Assembly (NCBI RefSeq): GCF_022376445.1
Contig: NW_025955273.1
Span: 1 to 46,613, forward strand
From: Fomitopsis serialis
Lineage: Eukaryota > Basidiomycota > Agaricomycetes > Polyporales > Fomitopsidaceae
DNA: 46,613 nucleotides
Direction of reading: 5' to 3'
A program made the position numbers and the translations under genes. The notes below the pieces were generated by a model. It was not told the DNA's origin, did no database searches, and saw only the letters and a program-made list of their open reading frames with translations. Positions 1 to 11,461 of the stretch are shown here, in pieces (the stretch's first letter is position 1; each line of letters starts with the position of its first letter).

Positions 1-146
1 GCCAGGTTCAGGCTGCGCCGCGGCACTGAGTTTGAGCGTCTGCACGTGTCGGCACAGTCTCTCACGCGCCGGCCGACTGACATAAAGCAACCACCCTGTC
101 CTCGGCGTCCTCCCCTCTCTCCCGTACCTTCCATCCGCTCTCAGGC

Positions 147-619
147 ATGTCTAACAGGGACTACTACAACCAAGGCCAGGGCCAGGGCCAGTACTATCCT
201 CCCCAAGGTCAGTCTTGCAGCTCGTTTGCTCGATGCGAGTCGGTGACCAGTGTTGCGACAACCAGGTCCTCCCCAGGGTCAGGGTGGTTACTATCCCCAA
301 CAACCACAGGCCGCTTACGGTGGTGGCTATAACCAGCCATACGGTGGTGGCGGGCAGTACCAACCTCAACCACCACCTCAGACGGTCTACGTGTACGTCG
401 CCCGACACGAGCTATTTTGTGATATTCCTCCTGACGTGTCGGTGCTCGTTACAGACAACAGCCTCAGCAGAAAGGTGGTGGAGGAGGAGATGGCTGTTGC
501 GCCTGCCTAGCCGGAATGTGTTTGTGTTGCTGCGCTGAAGGTGTGTATCACTGTCCCTCGTATGACCCAGTATTGAACCAGACCTGTCCACAGAGATTTG
601 CTGCGACTGCCTATTCTAG
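147..619 (+). CDS. Small CYSTM-type cysteine-rich protein
   Basis: Exons 147-207, 266-392, 455-540 and 594-619 give a 99-residue protein; all phases close. The N-terminal two thirds are made of Gly, Gln, Tyr and Pro repeats (GQGQGQYYPPQ, GGGYNQPYGGGG). The tail is a compact cysteine-rich hydrophobic segment that begins GDGCCACLAGMCLCCCAEE and ends CCDCLF. This layout, a Pro/Gln/Tyr-rich head followed by a short Cys-rich C-terminus, is that of the CYSTM family of small membrane-associated stress-tolerance proteins. Function in fungi is poorly known, so the role is inferred. The donor of intron 2 (GTACGT) and acceptor CAG sites are canonical. The last exon is only 26 nt and carries the end of the Cys motif, so it is easily missed. 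Low-complexity composition means the family call rests mainly on the C-terminus. Confidence 0.72.
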
Positions 620-1116
620 ATAGTCGATGACTTCACGATGATGAATGCTTCTTTTCTGCGCTATTGATTGGCGAAGTTCATGACCGGCGATTTCTCTTTT
701 CATACTCCTGACCTCGGCCGTGGCGCGGTTCATATTTGTATATCAGGACTTTCTCTCGGCTTTCTACGATCTACCGCTATGTATCCTTCTCGACTCTACA
801 GCACATAATCCAGGGCTTCGGGCCAGATGTGGCTGCGTTCATTTTGAGTGACGAGACTGAGAACTTTGAGAAGAGATCCTTGCTCGCGGAGACGAGTGCA
901 TGCGGTCCAAGGATGGTGCCCACAGGCAAACCTGTAGGTGTCCAGCCGGAGACGGTCCAAGGCGACGACGCAAATTGCAGCCAGTTGATAGGTCGGAACG
1001 AGTCGGCAACGGAAGCGTGTTCCCCCGGATGTGACGGGTGTGACGAGTGACACCTATACGGTCACCTCCTGCTCGTCGTCGTCTCAAATCCCCGTCATTG
1101 ACCCTCCTCCGCCAAA
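620..1116. other. Intergenic region upstream of cytochrome c1
   Basis: No convincing gene. The open frames on either strand here are short, overlap one another and show no recognisable domain. The segment should hold the 3' end of the CYSTM gene and the promoter and 5' leader of the cytochrome c1 gene. Confidence 0.5.
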
Positions 1117-2475
1117 ATGCTGTCCAGGCTCCCTGCGGGTGTGCTGAGGAACGTCGGTTCCCTCGCAGGCCCTCGTCCTGCCACCTTCGCCTCAAATGCG
1201 CGTTTTGCAGTGGTGAGTACATCTGCACACACTACCGGTGCTCCCCGGCTCAACGTCACGTATCACCCAGCGTACCCGCTTTGCGTCGACAAGTTCGGGC
1301 TCATCTGCTTCGTCTGCTTTTGAGGTATGTTCTACGTTAGGTCCTGCAATGTTCCGGAGTGACACTCATTGCGCGGCCAAAGTCCTTCATTAACTCGCGC
1401 GCAACCCTGGCTTCCGTGACACTTTTCACCGCCGGCTCGATCGCGTGGTACATGAGTCTATATGGTACTCTGCCTTTCGTCGGCGAGGTGCATGCAAACT
1501 CGGCTGCGGACGACGGTCTCCACCCTCCTAACTATCCCTGGTCGCACTCTGGCTTGCTAGACTCCTTCGACCATGCCAGGTCAGTTCTCTAACTCCGCCC
1601 CCGGACCTGGGTAAACGCGCTCACGATCTGTTCCGTGCCCCAGCATCCGCCGAGGCTACCAAGTGTACCGCGAGGTCTGCGCCGCTTGCCACTCGCTGGA
1701 CCGCATTGCCTGGCGCAACATGGTCGGAGTCTCCCACAACGTGGATGAGGTGAAGGCCATGGCTGAGGAGATCGAGTACGAGGATGGCCCGGACGACGCG
1801 GGCGAGATGTTCCAGAGGCCAGGAAAGCTCTCCGACTACATGCCCCCTCCGTACCCTAATGAAGAGGCTGCTCGTGCCGGCAACGGTGGTGCCCTCCCCC
1901 CTGACTTGAGCTTGATTGTCAAGGCCCGTCACGGCGGTGCGGTGCGTGGCTCCTCATGGCATCGGATCTATTGAAAGAGACTCACATTATGGCGCAGGAC
2001 TACATCTTCTCCCTCCTGACCGGTTATAGGGATCCCCCGGCTGGTTTCGAGATTCGAGAGGGCATGAACTACAACCCGTACTTCCCTGGCAATGCCATCT
2101 CGATGGCGCGAGTCTTGTTCGACGGTCTCGTTGAGTATGATGATGGTGAGGCTTCGACATGCTCTTCTAGTGTGTCCGTGAATTAATAGCGACAATCAGG
2201 CACCCCTGCTACAACTTCGCAGATGGCCAAAGATGTCGTCACGTTCCTGAACTGGGCAGCAGAGCCGGAGCACGATGAACGGAAGAAGATCGGGCTGAAA
2301 GCGGTCATCCTCTTCTCTGCTCTGACTGCTCTGAGCTTGTACGCCAAGCGCTTCAAGTGGTCGGTTATCAAGTCGCGGAAGATCAGTGAGTGAATTGTCT
2401 GTGAATGCGAGAGACAGTGCTCACCTGTTCCTGTGCACAGTTTACAACCCTCCTGCGGACAAGTCGACACACTAG
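1117..2475 (+). CDS. CYT1: Cytochrome c1, heme protein of complex III
   Basis: Exons 1117-1212, 1271-1324, 1383-1579, 1644-1941, 1998-2145, 2200-2385 and 2441-2475 give 337 residues, the usual size. The first ~65 residues are rich in Ser, Ala and Arg, as in a bipartite mitochondrial presequence, followed by a hydrophobic stretch (about 66-80). The covalent heme site CAACH is at about residues 128-132. The axial Met lies in [13 protein letters not shown], and the C-terminus carries a single membrane anchor ([19 protein letters not shown]) followed by a basic tail. The protein carries electrons from the Rieske protein to cytochrome c in the inner mitochondrial membrane. The conserved segment [14 protein letters not shown] spans the exon 5/6 junction, which confirms that splice. 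Start chosen as the first in-frame ATG heading the presequence. Confidence 0.97.
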
Positions 2476-2857
2476 CGGACTAGACATAGAGCTGTGATTT
2501 GGGAACATTATTCATGAAGTAAATAGTATTCTCAATCGAGATTAGTCTTTCCGTCGCTGTTGGCGTGTCCTGTAATGAAACGAGAGAGGAGCGTGAAGGG
2601 ATCATCTTCGCCTGCCGTCTATTTATCGCCCAAGGGGCCTTCAAGTTCTCGCGTCGACAGACCATGTGAGGGCCCGGATTGCTGAACGGCGGCCGTGAGA
2701 AGCCCCGATTTGGCAACCACGTCTTCAGCTCGCCGAGCCCAGCTGCATCCACGCACCCGTCTCATCTCTCAACCACTCACACCACAGACGACAGGCATCT
2801 GCACCTCTTGACCTGATTGTGTCCCTAGAAGCTCGCTAGAACCGTCATCACCTCACG
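2476..2857. other. Intergenic, no gene seen
   Basis: Between the cytochrome c1 stop and the THP3-like start. A minus-strand open frame (2480-2752) shows no recognisable motif. Likely 3' UTR plus promoter. Confidence 0.5.
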
Positions 2858-4701
2858 ATGTCTTCGGAAAGTTGGCCACCACCGCTAAAGTGCGTCTCTT
2901 CTGCCATATGCGTGCGAAGCCTTATCCATCATTTCTGCAGAGAATGGGTGGCGAAATGTCTGGGCCAGATGACTGACGCAAATCGAAACGAAGCTCAGGC
3001 TGAGCTGAGACAGGTAATTGCTGACGCATTCGTGAACAAGACCTTGTGGACCACAGACTGGGGAGGAGTGCAGCTGCAAAGGTGTGTCGCACTCCCGTAC
3101 ATCGTGGCCTCGGTCGACTGAGCTTCGAACATCTTGAGCCTGCTACCGAAGCCGCCTCCCTCCCTCAATGCCCTCAACAGTCTCAAGCGTAAAATGTGAG
3201 TCTTCCTACGAAGTCTTGCTGTGCTCCACTGTTCATAGCTGTCTGAGCAGGAACGAAACAAGCCTGTCCACGAACAAGAAAGTCAAGAAAACGACATTCA
3301 ATAAGACATCGTCGTCGAACACGTTTAATCCTAATGACGCGGCCGCACTTAACCGCAGAGCTGCTCGCTTCCAAAGAGAACACGACCTCGAGCGACAGAA
3401 AGGCCTTCATGGTCAGACAGGTCATGCACATTCTCCGTACTCTCATGTCTTTGCAAACCGATCCGCAACTCCTTCGTTTGACGGGGATGCCCCAGAAATG
3501 AACACTGTGCGTCATGGCTGTATCTCTGCAGACATCAGCGGTACTCATGCCCGACGCATTGACAGAATGTACCGAACTGGGACAAGCACACCATCGTCGG
3601 CACATCACGAGAAATCTTCAAGGACTATCTTCGCCTGACTTCAGCGAGTGTGGCTGTTATGCTCACGGCGCGCCCCACATTGATTTCTCCCGTCATCTAC
3701 AGGAACCCAAACCAGAACAGATCCGTCCCTACCCTATCCTTCAGGAGACTCTCGCCCAGCTCAAGAAACGGTGGCGCGAGAAGGCTAACTACAACTGGAT
3801 CTGCAGCCAGTTCAAGAGTCTACGACAAGATCTCACCGTGAGTGGTGATGCCCCGCGTAACCCGGGCACCTGACTGCAGGTGTCGACTTACGTATCCCCA
3901 CAGGTTCAACGAATTAAGAATGAGTTCACTGTGACGGTGTATGAGATTCATGCGCGCATGGCTCTAGAAGTGGTTCGTGTGATGGAGTATTTTGTGCAGG
4001 TTACGGTTAATGGTTCGTGACCAGGGCGACATGGTCGAATATAACCAATGTCAAGCCATGCTGCGCAACCTGTATGAACTCGGCATACCGGGGAAGGTGG
4101 AAGAGTTCACCGCATACCGCATTCTGATGCTGCTCCATGGGCGCAATCGAAGTGGTCAGCTCTCACTTTTATCTTACTATGTCTCATTGTTGTTCTAATG
4201 CTGCATATTCCTACATTCCGGCAGATATGAATCTATACGTAGGTCAGCTAACCGACAAACAGAAGGCCGATCCGGCCGTGCGGCATGCTTTGGATGTGCA
4301 GAGGGCTTTGGCGATGGGAAACTATCACAGGCTATTCGATCTCTATCTGAACGCACCCAACATGGGCGCATACATCATGGACCACTTCATTGATAGGGAG
4401 CGTGTACGTGCCCTCATAGTCATGACGAAAGCGTACGTCTTGCCGTGCATTTACCCTCTCCCTCCGCTCACCACACATACACAGGTATCGCACATTACCC
4501 TTGTCATTCGTCCAGAACGAGCTAGCGTTCGACGGTCTCGCACAGGCTCGCGAATTTCTTACGGAGCACAGAGCAGGCATATTCCAGAACCCGGATGCGC
4601 CGGACGCAGAGAAGATCCTAGATTGCAAATCGGCAGGTGCCCCGCTCGCGCAGGTGCTGGAGGAGAAGTACCGAAAAGTACAGATCAAGGGCGCTGTATA
4701 A
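2858..4701 (+). CDS. THP3: THP3/LENG8-like SAC3-GANP domain protein
   Basis: Ten exons: 2858-2889, 2941-3081, 3181-3195, 3251-3506, 3566-3643, 3703-3837, 3904-3972, 4025-4154, 4225-4432, 4485-4701; 426 residues with all phases closing. The N-terminal part is variable and basic, with RAARFQREHD, a conserved pre-domain motif. The SAC3/GANP/PCI-like core runs from about HTIVGTSREIFKDYLRLTS through KKRWREKANYNWICSQFKS, VEEFTAYRILMLLHGRNRS and HRLFDLYLNAPNM to the end. Yeast Thp3 pairs with the PCI protein Csn12 in transcription elongation and splicing-linked mRNA biogenesis; that role here is inferred from the family. Exon 3 is only 15 nt. The intron 3644-3702 starts with GC (gcgagt) and ends AG, and its removal is required to join RLTS to EPKPEQIRPYP as in the family. 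Confidence 0.9.
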
Positions 4702-5055
4702 GCCGCGCTGCTACTCTGCCGCGACCTATCCCCGGGTCCCGCCCCTTCTTCTCTGCCGGCCGCCTCTCATAGCATCGACTCTCTGATCCTCCGCATTTAT
4801 CCTTATATCGTATATCGACCGCTCCCTCTCCTCTTACGGGCTTTCCGCATCAAGACCAGGTTCCCCGGTTCCCTGGATTTTCGCAGCACCACGGCACCGT
4901 CGACCTTCGCAGCTCATCAGGTCGAGGTCGGTGAGGTCCTGTCATGTGTTGGCTGGACGTGGTGGACGGTGTGTAGGTTTGGCTCCTTGTTTGTATATCT
5001 TCCCTGTCATGTCGCTTGCAATACATCTCCGGCACTTCTGAGCTGCTGTCTAAGC
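4702..5055. other. Convergent 3' intergenic region
   Basis: Separates the stops of the plus-strand THP3-like gene and the minus-strand SEN2 gene. It should contain both 3' UTRs. I see no gene in it. Confidence 0.5.
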
Positions 5056-6455
5056 CTAATCGCGCATACGTGCTGGGATAAATCGCCGTAGGACCACCTC
5101 TCTGACAGTGTAGTGCGCGAGACACGCCGGGGATGATAGGAGCTCCTGGGAGACTCGCGACCGCGCAGGGATGCTCACGTAGGTCAATATAAGCGTCTTC
5201 AAAACGTAAGCGTTGCTCAGGTAGCACGATGGCGACGATGCTTACTTTCTGCACCTGGGAGTTGACACGGTTCACTGTGCTGAGCCATGTCCAGGAAAAA
5301 GGTTGCGAGTTCGCGAGGTCGAATGGCGACGTCTCTTGATCTACCGAATCTTCGTAGACAGGGATGACGACGATGGCAAATCTGCGACATGTTAGCGTCC
5401 TCCATCTCTTGAACAACCATTCTATACACACTCGGCATGGTGGAACACGGGGCCACGTTTGTACAGGAGCAGGTCGACGCAAAACTTGATGCCGCCCTTG
5501 ATAACCCAACCAAGGGATCGATAGTAGTGATATGCAGCGTAGTTCACCAAGAACGGGTTATCGAACCGATTGGCATATATCTCGGGCATCACACCAGGGA
5601 TGTTTGGTACGCCATGTACTTGCTGGAATGACGTCCATATTTGCTTCAGGGTCATAGGCTCAGACTACAGGCTCTATCTCAGCGAAAAATATATATTCAT
5701 GACGATATGTAGCTACCGTTGTCGGGTCGATTATTGTGAGGCAGTCTAGGTTCCAGGACAGGAAGAATGCCTCCTGTAGAGTGAGCTGGAGATGTTCCAA
5801 GTCTGGTACAGAATCTTCGTCGAATTCTACACTTCGCTCCTCACCAGGCGTTGCGGGCGGGGTTGCTGACTCGTCTGCAGATTGCTGAGGTTTCCAGGTT
5901 GCACCGGATGGGATGATGACGGATGATTTTGTTTCACGGCCCTCGGCGAAGGCGGCCTCTGCCTCTGCCGCAGCTTGTGCGATTGCGGCGGCACGGTCGA
6001 GCTTGAACTGTTTGCGTTCTGCCCTACGCTTTTCTCGGATCTCCTCGGCGGTCATATCTGCAATACCATTAGTTCGTCTGTATGCACGGACAACTATGTG
6101 ACGCACATTTCCCTGCCGCAGCCCTCTGTGCACTGATTTGCCTTGCTCTCCAGGAAGGCTCGCTCCGAGACAGATCTCCTTTGCCGAAAAAGCCTCGTCT
6201 CCAAAGTATCGTCGCATCCTTTGACTCGACTACCCAGACAGACCGGGTATCCGGGTCAAATATGCCTGTACAATGGGGGTTGAGAACCCTGGCACCAGAG
6301 ACTCCGAAGAGGCCTAGGATGTGACCCGTCCATGAGTGGGATTTCTCGACAATGACTGGGAGGGGGTGAGCGTAGATGCGGTTGTTTTCCCCTCGACGAG
6401 CACCGCCCTTTCTGATACCTCCCTGGCGGTTCTGTGTGGGTCCGATGAGTGACAT
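5056..6455 (-). CDS. SEN2: tRNA-splicing endonuclease catalytic subunit Sen2
   Basis: Exons in transcription order 6455-6107, 6057-5717, 5658-5432, 5381-5246 and 5196-5056 give 397 residues. The N-terminus holds [11 protein letters not shown] and [20 protein letters not shown], a signature of fungal Sen2. A charged Ala/Glu-rich coiled segment follows ([15 protein letters not shown]), then [13 protein letters not shown]. The C-terminal nuclease fold contains [17 protein letters not shown] (catalytic Tyr), GPVFHHAEF (catalytic His) and [10 protein letters not shown] (catalytic Lys), so the Tyr-His-Lys triad of the intron-cleaving subunit is complete. The protein ends [10 protein letters not shown], as expected for the family. 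Sen2 cuts the 5' splice site of pre-tRNA introns within the Sen2-Sen34-Sen15-Sen54 complex. Its start lies 199 bp from the divergent dynein gene. Confidence 0.94.
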
Positions 6456-6654
6456 AGTGGTCCGCCTTGAGCGAGCGAATGAGAGAGGCCGATTGAGATG
6501 GAGGTCGGGAGGTGATATGATCGAGCTGCCAAACAGCGCGTCAACAGCGCGTCGTCGTGCGCGTCTCCCAGTCCAGTTCCAATCTGCACAGCGCTCCTGC
6601 CAGTGGTCACTCGGTCGTAGCACCGTTCTTTCGGTCAATCCACACGTAGTAGCC
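6456..6654. promoter_or_regulatory. Shared divergent promoter SEN2 / dynein intermediate chain
   Basis: Only 199 bp separate the two divergently oriented start codons (6455 on minus, 6655 on plus), so both promoters must lie in or overlap this stretch. I do not see an obvious TATA box. The call is by position only. Confidence 0.55.
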
Positions 6655-9107
6655 ATGTCGGACAAGCGAAGAGCAGAGATCGAGGCGAAGAGGGCGAAGC
6701 TGGCAGAGCTCCGCAAAGCGAGGGCGGACAGGCAGAAGGCAGACTCTGACCGTCGCACTTCCGAGGTTCGTCTACTTCGTCGTCGATGCACTACTTGAGT
6801 CTCAGAGCCATCTCTTTAAGATTGCAGGCCCGTCTGTCGTCCGCAGAGACGTCGACGACCTCGTCAGCTCGCTCATAGGCACCGATATCGGGCGGCGCGT
6901 GGACAGCAGAGCTGGCTCTCCACCAACCTCGGTCCCATCTACTCCGTTACTGGCACAGAGCAGATCGCTAGCGGGCCCATCCACACTCTCGCCCTCTGGT
7001 CGACTCAGCAGACAAAGCGATGCTGCGTCGGACCGGATCAGTGTGGGCACGACGTTCGTGCAATCGTCGACGAACGGCACAACAGACCATGTCGTAGACC
7101 GGTAAGTTACTCTGTCATGGCAGTTCGCATTGGCTCATGAGGTTAGTGTCATGACTCCACGCATAGTGCCAGACCTTATTGACGTTGAGGAAGAGCTCTT
7201 CGAGCTGCCACAGAAGGTATGTCAATGTTCAGTCTATGTATGTTGCCTCACCCGTGCCCCCACTCCCCTCAGGAGCGTGTTATATACAACAAAGAGGTGC
7301 AAACGATGGACATCGGGACATCCTCAGATGATGATGACGAAGACGCCCGAGACGCCGTCGCTCAGAAGGAGCGCGAAGCTGAGGAGGCCTTGGAGGCCGC
7401 GCGCGAACGCGAGTTAGAAGCGGAGAGCATCCTTCTCGACAAACAAATCGAAGAGGAGATCAGAGGTACTTTGTCGCCAAACCTAGGAAGTCTACTGACA
7501 TCCTGACAACATGCCTCTGCAGAGATGACAGAGGAAGAGAAGACCAGTATCTTCGCTGCACCGGAATTCCTCGACTTCGTTGAGCAGTCAACGAAGATTA
7601 TTCAACGAGCACTTAACGACAATTATGACTATGTCCGCGACTACACCATTGGCGCCGAGACTGGCGGGTAAGATCAGAGCCACGACTACGAGACACATAC
7701 CTCATCTTGCTTTGACAGGGATGACACGGAAGGTCGGCGTGTGAAGTGTGTTTGTGCATTCTCGAGCGAGCGATACGGGAAGAACCGATCAATCACGGAC
7801 GTGGCCTGGTCACCAAAGGTGGGATGCTCCTTTGCGCTAGTATACCTCGCTCACAGCCATGCAGTTCCCAGAACTCAGCTGCGCGTCCTATAATAAGAAT
7901 CCTGCCGCGCTAAACGAGCCGGACGGCATCGTCGCCGTCTGGAACCTTCACCTCCTGGAGCGGCCAGAATTTGTTTTCCATTCACAGGTATGTCGTCCTA
8001 CCAGACTGCGCAGGGCTTCGATTGACGCATTACAGTCCGACGTCCTCTCAGTAACCTTCTCACCCTTCCATTCAAATCTCGTCTTCGGCGGAACGTACTC
8101 GGGGCAGATCCTCCTGTGGGACACACGCTCGAAGCACCTGCCGGTGCTGAAGACGCCGCTGTCTGCGGCGGGGCATACACATCCCGTGTATGCGATGCAG
8201 ATGGTGGGAACACAGAATGCGCATAACCTGATCACGAGCAGTACCGATGGAACGGTGTGCAGTTGGCTCGTAGACATGTTGGCCCAGCCACAGGTAAGTA
8301 CTCCGACATACTGCAGAACAACCTATTGATGCATTTTCTGTAGGAAACCTTGGAACTCATACATGCCGGACACAACAAGACTGGTGAGGTAGCAATCACC
8401 ACATTGGACTTCCCGGACAACGAGACAACGACGTTTTGGGTCGGTACCGAAGAAGGCAACGTGTACCAAGCCAACCGATACGACCGGGCTGGCGCGAAGG
8501 CCGGTCTGAACCAGTACGATGTTTACAAGGGTCACTCCGGACCTGTCATGGGGCTGCACTTCCACCCACAGCACGGGCCGGTGGACTTCTCCGACATGTT
8601 TCTCACGTGTTCCGTCGACTGGACGGTCAAGCTATGGCGTGCCAAATCGCTCGCGAAGCCATCGACGGCGGCGAACGTCATCTCGCCAATATATTCGTTC
8701 GATGAGGCGGACGACTACGTGTACGACGTCAAGTGGCATCCCTCGCATCCGGCGCTATTTGGTGCTGTGGACGGCTCAGGCCGGTTCGATGTCTGGAATT
8801 TGAACTGGGACACGGAGGTAAATCGCAGTGTTTCTGACAGATGATCTTCATTGTGTGAGCGCTGACGTCGTGCCAGGTGTCTGCAGTGTCGACGATAGTT
8901 GGCTCTGGGCGGGCGCTGAACAAGATGCAGTGGGACAGGAAGGATGGCCGGCGGGCTGCCATGGGAGGGAGCGACGGGAAGCTGTACATTTACGACATCG
9001 GAGACATGGCGCTCCCCAGGGAGTCGGAGTGGACGGATTTGCAGCGGACGGTTGCTGGCGTGGTCGGAGGCGGAGCGCAGAACGGGATCGTCGAGGCTGG
9101 GCGGTAG
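6655..9107 (+). CDS. Cytoplasmic dynein 1 intermediate chain
   Basis: Ten exons: 6655-6765, 6821-7101, 7147-7216, 7273-7465, 7523-7667, 7719-7818, 7865-7987, 8036-8293, 8344-8817, 8877-9107; 661 residues. The N-terminus is the charged helix that binds p150Glued dynactin ([20 protein letters not shown]), followed by a Ser/Thr/Pro-rich linker. [13 protein letters not shown] resembles a light-chain binding site. The rest is a WD-repeat propeller, for example [57 protein letters not shown] and [20 protein letters not shown]. The protein joins dynein heavy chain to light chains and dynactin for minus-end transport of nuclei and vesicles along hyphal microtubules. Acceptor of intron 1 is TTTAAG at 6820, chosen because it gives the expected AGPS..RRDV sequence. 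The 7147 acceptor is the least certain junction. Confidence 0.93.
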
Positions 9108-9431
9108 CGGCTACTGCGCGTGCTCGTGTTATACATTTGTTATACATAGTTGCATGTGTTGCTCTCGCTGTTTCAATGGCTATAGTATACCCTGATTCCT
9201 GTACGTGGGCGGGGGGCCGTTCGGGGTTCCGAGGCAGGACAGGGCGGGCGTCCGTGCGAGTATAAACGCGGGCGCGCCTCGGCGGGGCAGCTGCACCTGG
9301 ACTGTGGAAGTGTCGGACTGTCCACCGGGTTTCCTGGCACCTGCTTGTGCGGAATTAGCGGCAGAGACGCAGCTCCTCGCGTTTGTGCGCTCGGATCCTC
9401 CGAGCTTGAAATAAGGCCAGCTGGCGGATCA
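9108..9431. other. Intergenic, promoter of the aminotransferase gene
   Basis: No gene seen. The stretch is GC-rich and lies between the dynein chain stop and the aminotransferase start on the same strand. Confidence 0.45.
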
Positions 9432-11461
9432 ATGCTCAGCCGTCGACTGGCATCCTCCCTCGCACCGGCTCTCTCTCGCCCGGACAAGCCAGCCCTCTCA
9501 GCCACCTGCAGGCGATCCTCCGTCCCGCCTTCCTTTTCTCAGCGACCACCATCTCGCAACATGTCCGCCTTCAAGCAGGTAACGTCGTCGCCGTCGCCCC
9601 CGTCGTCCCCTGCTCACTGCGACCCGACCCCGGCCGCGTGCAGGAACCACACAAGTGAGTCCACCACCGTCGTGCACGCTCCCCGTTATCTGACCACTTG
9701 GCGCTCCCCCAGGCTGCTAGTGTATGTTATGCGATGTCTCCGATTCTGATCATACTCTCACCACCATCCGGTTCAGCATCCCCGGGCCCATCGAGTGCGC
9801 CGATGAGGTACATCGACTGCTCTACGTTCACGTTTACGGGAGACTCACCACTCCATACAGGTCCTCTACGCCAATGCCCACCCCTCCGTCTCTCACATGT
9901 CCCCCGAGTTTGTTCAAGTCATCGGCGACTGCATACGCATGACCCGCGAAGTCTTCTTCTCCACCACCGGCCAGCCATTCCTCATTGCTGGCTCCGGCAC
10001 GCTAGGTTGGGACCAGGTCCGTTCGGTGCCGTATGATCTTGATCTTGATCTGGCTAAGACATGATCGTGCCCCAGGTTGCTGCTAACCTGACCGAACCCG
10101 GCGAGTCAGTTCTGTTGCTGAACAGTGGGTACTTTGGAGATAGCTTTACGGAATGGTACGGGAATGTCTCTCTACCAAGCTCCCACGACTGATGTCGTCG
10201 TCACAGTTTCCGAACATACGGGGCAGAAGTAGACGAAGTCCGTGCCGACTTTGGGACAGCAGCGAACCAGAGTGACATAGAGAAGGCATTGAAGGCGAAG
10301 AAGTACAAGATCGTCGCCTTCACCCATGTAGACACGTCTACAGGTGTGTGATGATTGTGTCGACTGTCTCGCCCTTCCACATGTCTACATCAGGTGTCCT
10401 CTCCGACGCGAAGGCAATCGCAGAAACTGTCAAGAGAGTATCGCCTGAGACCCTTGTACGCATCTCCGGTTGCCTACCATGCGCGGGCTAACATGGTCCA
10501 GGTCGCTGTAGATGGCGTGTGCTCCGTAGCGAGCGAAGAGATCCTCTTCGATCAGTGGGGACTCGACGTTGTGCTCACTGCCAGCCAGAAGGGACTTGCC
10601 ACGCCGCCCGGTCTGAGCATTCTCATTGCGAGCCCAAAAGCTATCAATGTGCGTTGACCAATGACCATACCTCTGGCAACCCGTGACACAGACATACCAC
10701 AGGTCTTCGAGGCGCGCACACGCCCACCGGCATCTTACTACGCAAGCTGGAAGAAGTGACTGTTCATAACCATCGTGCGCTACGCTCCCCTAATCGCAAT
10801 CCTCCAGGTGGCTGCCAGTCATGAAGTCCTACGAGAGCGGTGCTGCGGCTTACTTCGCCACGCCGCCTGTGAACCTCATCTATGCGTACCACGCCTCGCT
10901 AACGCAGCTCACGAAGCAGAAGCCGACCCTCCAAGAGCGGTTTGCGCTCCACCGGAAGGCGAGCCAACGCATCAAGGACGAGTGCGCGGCGATCGGTCTC
11001 AAGCAGCTGCCGCTTGACCCGTACTACGCGGCAAATGGAATGACTGCAGTAAGCTGCCTTGCACTGGGTTACTTCGGCGTGTCTCATGATGGTTGACTCT
11101 GTTCTCAGGTGTACTTCCCCGATGGCCTGAAGGCACCGGATGTTATTCCGCGCTTGCTGAAGAAGGATGTTGTCGTCGCCGGCGGCCTGCACAAGTCGAA
11201 CAAGGGTTTGTCTTCCCCGCATTGTCTCTCCACAGCCGATCACTGATCTCCTCTTCTCGGCGGCCTCCAGAGAAGTACTTCCGTATCGGGTGCGCACGTT
11301 CATGCCCTCTCCTTCTTCATTGGTTGTGTACTGACAGAATACGCAGGCACATGGGTGTCACAGTCGTGAATGAGGAGCGCGGGGACGTCGACAAGATCAT
11401 CACGGCGGTGAAGGAGAGCATCTCAGAGGCGTTGGCGGAAGCCAGCATCAAGAAAGCGTGA
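9432..11461 (+). CDS. AGX1: Alanine:glyoxylate aminotransferase (PLP class V)
   Basis: Fourteen exons: 9432-9578, 9644-9654, 9714-9722, 9777-9807, 9861-10016, 10076-10155, 10207-10343, 10394-10455, 10502-10648, 10703-10755, 10808-11048, 11109-11205, 11271-11289, 11347-11461; 434 residues. The core is the small-subunit class V aminotransferase fold: LLVIPGPIECADEV at the start, GSGTLGWDQVAANL at the cofactor phosphate site, LVAVDGVCSVASEEI with the PLP-ring Asp, and ASQKGLATPPG with the Schiff-base Lys at about residue 241. It converts glyoxylate plus alanine (or serine) to glycine and pyruvate. The first 43 residues are Arg/Ser/Ala-rich with no acids before the linker, as in a mitochondrial presequence. 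A second in-frame ATG at 9561 would start a 391-residue cytosolic form, the normal size for the family. Exons of 11 and 9 nt are required. Confidence 0.94.
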
